A stretch of 64,000 nucleotides of DNA from positions 1 through 64,000 of the IMG/VR virus record IMGVR_UViG_3300028177_000003; one strand, given 5' to 3'. Each line of letters begins with the position of its first letter. Position 1 is the stretch's first letter. This document shows, piece after piece, positions 59,134-64,000 of this stretch. The notes beneath the pieces are model-generated. The model worked only from the letters and a program-made list of their open reading frames with translations. It made no database searches and was not told the origin of the DNA. Origin of the DNA: a virus. The position numbers and the translations under genes were made by a program.

Positions 59134-60129
59134 TCAATCCTCGTATTCCTGCATCGCTTGGATGAGGAGTCCTCTGGCCACAGTATTGAGAGGTTCCGCC
59201 GCCTGGCGAATCTCAGATACAGAAATGGGGAACCGCTTCCGCTTCCGCTCGAAGGTGTGCTCGAAAAAGGGGAGGAAGTTCTGAGCCAAGCTCGTGCCTC
59301 CAGCCACCACGAGGGGGATAGCCCGAGGGAGAGCGAACCGGTCCTTGATGAGAGCGAACTCACGGGCGGTCTGGTCGATGCAGTACTCGATCAGGCTCTT
59401 GTAGTACAGCACCAGAGCCTCCTGCTCTCGACCTTCCGGGTTCAAGAGGTCCAGACCCTGCTCCTTGAGAGAGCACATCCGAGAAGCAGTGGAACCCACG
59501 GCCTTCGCGGCACCCTGGTCAATCCAGTCGCCTCCGCGCCCCACGGAGAAGACCAGACCCTCGATTGCGTTCACGGCGAGGGCCACGTTGCACATTCCAG
59601 AGCCGAAGCTGACGGCCAGACCGGAGAACTGCTCGGCAGCGGTCTCCGCGTAGATGATGGCCATGGCCTCGTTCGCCGGGGTCGCTGTGTACCCGCACTC
59701 CGTCACGATGCGCTCAAAGACTCCACGATGGTACACCGTGTCCCGTTCGGAGTCCACGGGTGCTGCCGGGATGGAGAAGTAGCAGTGCTCTCCCTTGACG
59801 GCGGGCTTCCCCAACAGGTTCTGTACCATGACACCGAGGATCTCCAGAGCGTCCATCTCGCCTGCGGCGATCAAACCCCCGCTCAGAGGACGCCGAGCTT
59901 CCCGCCCGAAGACGTTCGCCATCTCGAGAGCTGCGTCGCCGACGACAATGATGCCCTCCTCCCCGCGATCAATGAAGTTGACCCCAGAGAGCTTGAGCAT
60001 CCGACGAGCTCCTGCGTCCAGGTCCAGGAAGGCGTCCCGAACCCGAGCCGTCTCCACCTGCCCGTCCCCCACTCGCTGAGCGCAGACGATGTTCATCGTC
60101 CCGATGTCGAGGCCTTTTCCCTTGTTCAT
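59134..60129 (-). CDS. Actin-like ATPase (ParM/MreB/Hsp70 fold)
   Basis: 331 residues. Phosphate-1 motif GLDIGTMNIVCAQ (Asp8), phosphate-2 motif AVSFGSGMCNVALA, and adenosine motif LVVAGGTSLAQNF: the layout of actin-type ATPases. FSVGRGGDWIDQGAAKAVGS is the connecting segment also seen in ParM-like proteins. Such proteins form filaments that move or position DNA and are known from plasmids and a few phages. It overlaps the gene upstream by four bases. The partner that would link filament and DNA is not recognised; the upstream gene is one candidate. Confidence 0.8.
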   Translation of the reverse strand: MNKGKGLDIGTMNIVCAQRVGDGQVETARVRDAFLDLDAGARRMLKLSGVNFIDRGEEGIIVVGDAALEMANVFGREARRPLSGGLIAAGEMDALEILGVMVQNLLGKPAVKGEHCYFSIPAAPVDSERDTVYHRGVFERIVTECGYTATPANEAMAIIYAETAAEQFSGLAVSFGSGMCNVALAVNAIEGLVFSVGRGGDWIDQGAAKAVGSTASRMCSLKEQGLDLLNPEGREQEALVLYYKSLIEYCIDQTAREFALIKDRFALPRAIPLVVAGGTSLAQNFLPFFEHTFERKRKRFPISVSEIRQAAEPLNTVARGLLIQAMQEYED

Positions 60130-60779
60130 GACTTACCCTTCTTTTGGGCTTTGCGGAGTGCTGCCGAAGCGGCTGCCAAGCCGCCGTCTGAAGTAGACTC
60201 CGACTCCACCTTGATCTGAGGACTCTCCCCGTCGGCTTTGACAATACCCTCAGGGATGAAAACAGGCTCCTCCGGTCCGTCAATCCCAGAACGTGTCGGA
60301 ACAAGCTCCCCTGAAGAGGCAGATGCAGCTCGGTGCACCAGCTGCTCAAGCCGTTGCTCAAGACGTTGTTCAAGTCCGGAGAGCAGGTCGGGCTCAGTTC
60401 GGGCCGGCACCTGGAACCCCTCCAGCATGAGAGCCGCTGTCTCCCGGGCCACCTGGCGGGCCAGAGCACTTGCATCCTTCGGGCTCATCCCCTGCTGTAC
60501 GATCGGCCGAGGGACGGGGAGAGTAGGCATCGCCTGGGGCGGGGCAGTACGAGGGGCTGGGGCGGGCTTGCGAGCCTTCTTCGGGGCCCGAACCCGGCTT
60601 CTTTCCACCCGACTACGCTCCTTTTCGACCACCCGGACCATCCCCATACGCTGCAGCTGCTTGACGCAGCTGGAACCCTGGAACTGGTCTGAGGTAATCC
60701 ACACGGGCGAGTCCCGACCGACCGTGATGCCCAGGTCGTCGATGCGCACTGTAGTGTGTGGGGTTTCTACCAGGTACAC
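60126..60779 (-). CDS. Protein with basic linker, partner candidate of the actin-like ATPase
   Basis: 217 residues. N-terminal ~50 residues (VRIDDLGITVGRDSPVWITS, CVKQLQRMGMVRVV) then a basic, Pro/Ala-rich linker (APKKARKPAPAPRTAPPQAM) and a C-terminal helix pair (GLEQRLEQRLEQLVHRAASA). Overlaps the ATPase by four bases. The N-terminal beta pattern is one I have seen near structural genes. It might be a virion protein or an adaptor. No ribbon-helix-helix like ParR is seen. Confidence 0.45.
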   Translation of the reverse strand: MYLVETPHTTVRIDDLGITVGRDSPVWITSDQFQGSSCVKQLQRMGMVRVVEKERSRVERSRVRAPKKARKPAPAPRTAPPQAMPTLPVPRPIVQQGMSPKDASALARQVARETAALMLEGFQVPARTEPDLLSGLEQRLEQRLEQLVHRAASASSGELVPTRSGIDGPEEPVFIPEGIVKADGESPQIKVESESTSDGGLAAASAALRKAQKKGKS

Positions 60780-60780
60780 T

Positions 60781-61371
60781 CTACTCTCCGAAGATGTCGT
60801 ATTCGGAGAGCATACCTTCTATGACCTCCTGCGCGATGGACTCGATTGCCTTGTCCCGCCCCTTGCGGATCCCTCTCTCCAGGAACGTGTACTTCCTGAA
60901 ACCTGGGTGGCGCCAGAGCTTGTGTCCCTGACTGGGGTCCGGGGTCATACGCACGATGACCTCCCCATTTGAGCGTACAATCCGCGCATAGGGAACCTTG
61001 TCTCGGGTCAGCCAGGTCATTTGGAAGGACCGGGGCCTCTGCGGGGAGGAGTTGTCTACGAAGCCGGGAGTCTTAGGGTTGGTGACATGAGCCTCAGCTG
61101 AGGGCCAGTCAGAGAAGATCTCCAGGGTAGACTTCCCCCGGATCCGAACCTGGAAAGACTCGGCGAACCTCCGAGTGTTGGGAATAGGGATCGGCTCTCC
61201 GGGAGCCCGCAGCCCCGACGCCTTCGCCGTGTCCGTTCTGATCTCCTCCCGAATGGAATCTACGATGATGTTCCCGACTTTCAGGAGCTGTTCGGACGTC
61301 AGGACAACACGAACATTGGCAGCCTTCGACAGAGGCTTGCCGTAGACTCCGCGAAGGCGGTCTTTAGCCAC
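60781..61371 (-). CDS. Neck / tail-completion-like protein
   Basis: 196 residues: EEIRTDTAKASGLRAPGEP, IPNTRRFAESFQVRIRGKS, SFQMTWLTRDKVPYARIVRS and KGRDKAIESIAQEVIEGML. This plan (two strands, basic loop, long C-terminal helix) resembles gp10-type neck proteins, which join head and tail. It is next to other structural genes. The family is not certain. Confidence 0.5.
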   Translation of the reverse strand: MAKDRLRGVYGKPLSKAANVRVVLTSEQLLKVGNIIVDSIREEIRTDTAKASGLRAPGEPIPIPNTRRFAESFQVRIRGKSTLEIFSDWPSAEAHVTNPKTPGFVDNSSPQRPRSFQMTWLTRDKVPYARIVRSNGEVIVRMTPDPSQGHKLWRHPGFRKYTFLERGIRKGRDKAIESIAQEVIEGMLSEYDIFGE

Positions 61372-61635
61372 CTACTTGAACACTGCCGAACCCACCATGG
61401 ATGACAGGAACTCGTCGCGGTACGACGAGGCGTCCTTCTCGTATTCCCAGGAAACGACCCGTCCGGTTTTGTAGAGGATGCCGCTCGTGCCTGCGCCTCC
61501 CCCGCGCAAGCGAACTTCCTTCCAGGGGGTCCCGTCGAACCAGACCCCCTCGGCCACTACCTGTACAGAAAGGCTGATGCTCCCGGCCTGCTTGGACAAG
61601 CCTTCTTCCGTCAGGATTGCCTTGAGATTCTTCAT
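61372..61635 (-). CDS. Small structural-region protein
   Basis: 87 residues: NLKAILTEEGLSKQAGSISL, VWFDGTPWKEVRLRGGGAGT, SGILYKTGRVVSWEYEKD. Probably beta-rich. Located between a neck-type gene and a long virion gene. No family recognised. Confidence 0.5.
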   Translation of the reverse strand: MKNLKAILTEEGLSKQAGSISLSVQVVAEGVWFDGTPWKEVRLRGGGAGTSGILYKTGRVVSWEYEKDASSYRDEFLSSMVGSAVFK

Positions 61636-61638
61636 GTT

Positions 61639-63753
61639 CTACCTCCCACCTTTTCCACCGTATGTGGCGTTCTGGAACACGGGGGTGCGTCCCCGCTTCT
61701 CTCGAGCATCGGGGATGCCCTTCTTCTCGGACATCATGGGTCCAGCCTGGGGGTCCGTCCCGATGGGGTACGGAGCACTGTCCTCGCAAGGTGCGAGCTG
61801 GGGGCTCGTGTAACGAGTCTGCGGCCAGGGCAAACGCTCAAGGGCGGACATAGGCACACTGTACCGAATGTCGCCTGTGTCCAGATATCCGATCTGGAAG
61901 GTCTGCTGTAGGGTCCGTCCCCGGACCTGAGTTCGACGTACCGGACCGATTGAGTATCGCTCGCCGTTCTGCTTGACAATGAAGTCTCGCTGCGATGTCA
62001 TCGGCGAGGGGCCGATCCAGACCTCGTATGCGTGCTCCAGTCGTCGCCCGTTCGGGGTCTGGGTGACTCTACGGTCGGTGTCGTCAGGGCCCACGATGAG
62101 ATTGTAGGGTCCCTCGTAGCCGCCGATCCAGCCTGTGCCGTAGCACATCAAACAGTTGTTCAAGGGCTGCTTGGAGTACGCCTCCAGCCGGGGGTCCCAC
62201 ACGCAATCGCACTTGTTGCCTGTCACCCTGCGAATAAACAGCTTGACCCGCTCCCCGCCCTGGTCCAGAATCCACTGGTTCCTCTTGATGGCCTCCCGCC
62301 ACATGTAGTCGAGCTGCTCCGAGTCCATAGGAGACACAGGAGGACAGTATTCCAGCGGGGTCTCGGATAGCCCTGTGGGACTGGTGCCCGTGGTGTCTAC
62401 AGCTACCGAGGCCACTCGGTAGAACACCTTGTGCCGGTTGTCGAGGGTGTTGTGTAGCTTCGCAGTGCGCTGGTAGAAGTAGCGGACCAGAACCTCGCTG
62501 GTCGCAGAGGGCGTGGGCGGGAGCTCAAAGGCTTCGGTGGCTGGGTTCCAGACCTGTTCCGTAGAGATGTCAATCTCCCCGGTCGGGCCGAACACTCCGG
62601 TCACCACTGCCCTCTCGCCCCCGATGTAGACCTCCACATCAAAAGGTGAGTCGGCAGGGACCGCGTTCCCCTCTCTCTTCACAACAGTGGCGTGCTGCGT
62701 CTTGATGCGCCAGCCCTTGTTGTTCGGGGAGTCACTCTTGAAGACCCAGCCGGTGGACCAGGACACTACCTCAGCCGGGACCTCAACGATGTCAGTGCGA
62801 TCCCTGTAGAACTGTGTTCCCACCGGGACCCGGTTCACTCGGAAGTAGGGTCCCCTGTCCCCCGTGTCAGACCGGTAGATGTTGACCCCGAGAATGGTCC
62901 AGCGAGAGTTGTCTTGCCCGAGGGGACAGGGAGTGCCTGAGCCCCCCTGGGTCGCGGTGCGTGCGGGGAACAAGGTCGCCGAAGTGCTGGAGACTGTAAT
63001 CCCGTTGCCTGTCGTTCCGGAGACAGCTGCCGAGATAAGGACGCATGTCCCTCCCCAGCTGGCAGTCACGTAGGAGAAGGGGTTGTCTGGATCGTTGATA
63101 GCCTCCGCCAGGGACACCCCCGCGTCGTTGATGTCGAAGTCTGATCCTCCGGGAGTGCGCCCCCCGTCAACCGCTGTCAGAGTGTACTGGCCGATGGTCA
63201 GGATCGTGAGGTCGGCTCCCCCAGAGAAGGTAGCCGCTGAGGCGATGATGACAGAAGAGGTAGACACCAGCGCGAAGCTGTTGCCCGCCACTCCAGCTTC
63301 ATCGGCCAGTAGGGTAATGGATGTGCCCGCCGAGGTAGCTGAGGCGATCCCCCAGGCTCCCACGCTGCCGTTGTTGACGGCAGCGGCCAGCTTGGTCGCG
63401 ACTACTGCGGGATCGGTGCTGGAACCGTCAAACTCGTCAGGGTCCGCAGTCTCTGAATCCACAGCTGTGAGAACAACGTCGTCGACTGTAATGGTCGAAC
63501 CGACAGCCACGGGCGCGGACACGACGGTGAGAGTTGCAGTGGCTGCGGCGGCGATGGTCGGAGTGCCGTTGACAACTACTTCCACGACAGCCGTGGTCGA
63601 CGTATCGACTACGGTGTAGTCGGGACCGGTATTGAGATCAGCCGGGTTGTCCCACCGAATGTCCGTGTCGGACAGGTGGAACGCGGACATCGCCGTGGCG
63701 TTTGCAGGGGGCCACGGGAACTGCCCTACCAGAGTCTCGCAGTCAGTTGCCAA
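61639..63753 (-). CDS. Virion structural protein
   Basis: 704 residues from TTG 63751-63753, directly after the upstream stop and with GGAGG before it. The first ~300 residues are beta-rich and Thr/Ala/Val-rich (TTAVVEVVVNGTPTIAAAAT, TVVSAPVAVGSTITVDDVVL) with Ig-like repeats. Near residue 500 a CDCVWDPRLEAYSKQPLNNC then LMCYGTGWIGG holds four cysteines, a zinc-like site. The C-terminus is basic. I infer a head-tail connector or tail-side protein from position. Confidence 0.55.
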   Translation of the reverse strand: MATDCETLVGQFPWPPANATAMSAFHLSDTDIRWDNPADLNTGPDYTVVDTSTTAVVEVVVNGTPTIAAAATATLTVVSAPVAVGSTITVDDVVLTAVDSETADPDEFDGSSTDPAVVATKLAAAVNNGSVGAWGIASATSAGTSITLLADEAGVAGNSFALVSTSSVIIASAATFSGGADLTILTIGQYTLTAVDGGRTPGGSDFDINDAGVSLAEAINDPDNPFSYVTASWGGTCVLISAAVSGTTGNGITVSSTSATLFPARTATQGGSGTPCPLGQDNSRWTILGVNIYRSDTGDRGPYFRVNRVPVGTQFYRDRTDIVEVPAEVVSWSTGWVFKSDSPNNKGWRIKTQHATVVKREGNAVPADSPFDVEVYIGGERAVVTGVFGPTGEIDISTEQVWNPATEAFELPPTPSATSEVLVRYFYQRTAKLHNTLDNRHKVFYRVASVAVDTTGTSPTGLSETPLEYCPPVSPMDSEQLDYMWREAIKRNQWILDQGGERVKLFIRRVTGNKCDCVWDPRLEAYSKQPLNNCLMCYGTGWIGGYEGPYNLIVGPDDTDRRVTQTPNGRRLEHAYEVWIGPSPMTSQRDFIVKQNGERYSIGPVRRTQVRGRTLQQTFQIGYLDTGDIRYSVPMSALERLPWPQTRYTSPQLAPCEDSAPYPIGTDPQAGPMMSEKKGIPDAREKRGRTPVFQNATYGGKGGR

Positions 63754-63999
63754 TCATCCTCCGGGTGCGGGACCCAGCGCCACCCCTTCGGGGGTGAGCT
63801 CCCACGGCGTCCCTTCCGGAATGCCCAGGACCTGGGACTCGCTGTTGAGAAGGGCTCTCGTCTGCCCCTCCATCTGCGCGATAGAACGCACCAACTGACT
63901 CTTCCGCACCTCGATCCGCCCGATCTCATAGAGAGCCTGGTGGGTGCTTCCTCGCATGTCGTTGATCTGCTGGTTGACCTCGGGAGAGATCTGTCCGTA
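63754..63999 (-). CDS. Structural-region protein, N-terminus outside window
   Basis: At least 81 codons are open; the frame runs past the right edge and ends at TGA 63754. The visible part: YGQISPEVNQQINDMRGSTH, IGRIEVRKSQLVRSIAQMEG, TRALLNSESQVLGIPEGT. Helical, with polar and charged residues. No family recognised. Confidence 0.5.
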   Translation of the reverse strand, partial: YGQISPEVNQQINDMRGSTHQALYEIGRIEVRKSQLVRSIAQMEGQTRALLNSESQVLGIPEGTPWELTPEGVALGPAPGG

Positions 64000-64000
64000 G

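Noticed and set aside
1-64000. tRNA genes
   Set aside because: No T-arm-like GGTTCRANTCC with a matching acceptor stem was seen outside the tmRNA. A tRNA search program would be needed to be sure.
1-64000. CRISPR array
   Set aside because: No regularly spaced direct repeats; the only tandem DNA repeat is the Pro-Glu linker at 52135-52260.

Overview
This window is part of the genome of a large, high-GC tailed bacteriophage; no bacterial chromosome is visible. The evidence is tightly packed and overlapping genes, almost all on the minus strand, a tail-assembly block with a tape measure protein, an endolysin, many small genes of no recognisable family, and phage-borne information-processing genes (tmRNA, NAD+ DNA ligase, CCA-adding enzyme, Thg1-like enzyme, a release factor). 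The host cannot be named from the sequence. Strong GGAGG-type ribosome sites and the GC content only say that it is a GC-rich bacterium.

Layout. 1-21276 (minus): tail block, reading right to left: tail-assembly proteins, tape measure, two paralogous distal-tail proteins, a hub, a gp5-like spike, a glycine-rich protein, a two-helix membrane protein, and a giant structural gene that leaves the window at base 1. 21425-22177 (plus): probable tail tube gene, opposite in direction to the rest of the block. 22178-26563: a 4.4-kb inserted island with a GIY-YIG homing endonuclease, a methyltransferase-like gene and a DEAH helicase with four C-terminal repeats. Just past it, at 26564-26608, lies a second copy of the last 14 codons of the tail tube gene, identical in protein but recoded in DNA. 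26623-33152: small metabolic and hypothetical genes (Thg1-like, P-loop, MazG-like). 33224-44390: GIY-YIG nuclease, fibre-domain protein, sigma factor-like protein, SLOG protein, RecA-like ATPase, LigA, CCA enzyme, many small genes, Nudix hydrolase. 44470-46910 (plus): PLD-like nuclease, endolysin, and two proteins sharing an N-terminal module. 46912-58208 (minus): release factor, Tat-signal protein, cold-shock-like protein, DEDDh exonuclease, phosphohistidine-swivel protein and others. 58317-58682: tmRNA. 59134-63999 (minus): actin-like ATPase and neck/tail structural genes that continue past the right edge.

How the genes fit together. Several genes act on translation and RNA: a tmRNA whose CCA end is not encoded, a CCA-adding enzyme that could supply it, a Thg1-like tRNA enzyme, and an RF1-type release factor. 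The release factor is interrupted by an exact copy of the CUU UGA C +1 frameshift site known from bacterial RF2 genes. Transcription of the minus-strand accessory operons appears to use a repeated element, GGGTTCC-N14-GACGTAAY, placed 17-27 bases before the first gene of each operon. A sigma factor-like gene at 34031-34942 is the natural candidate reader. The helicase in the inserted island carries the same element, so the island looks adapted to this phage's control.

Limits: all names come from reading the protein sequences by eye. No database or structure search was run.
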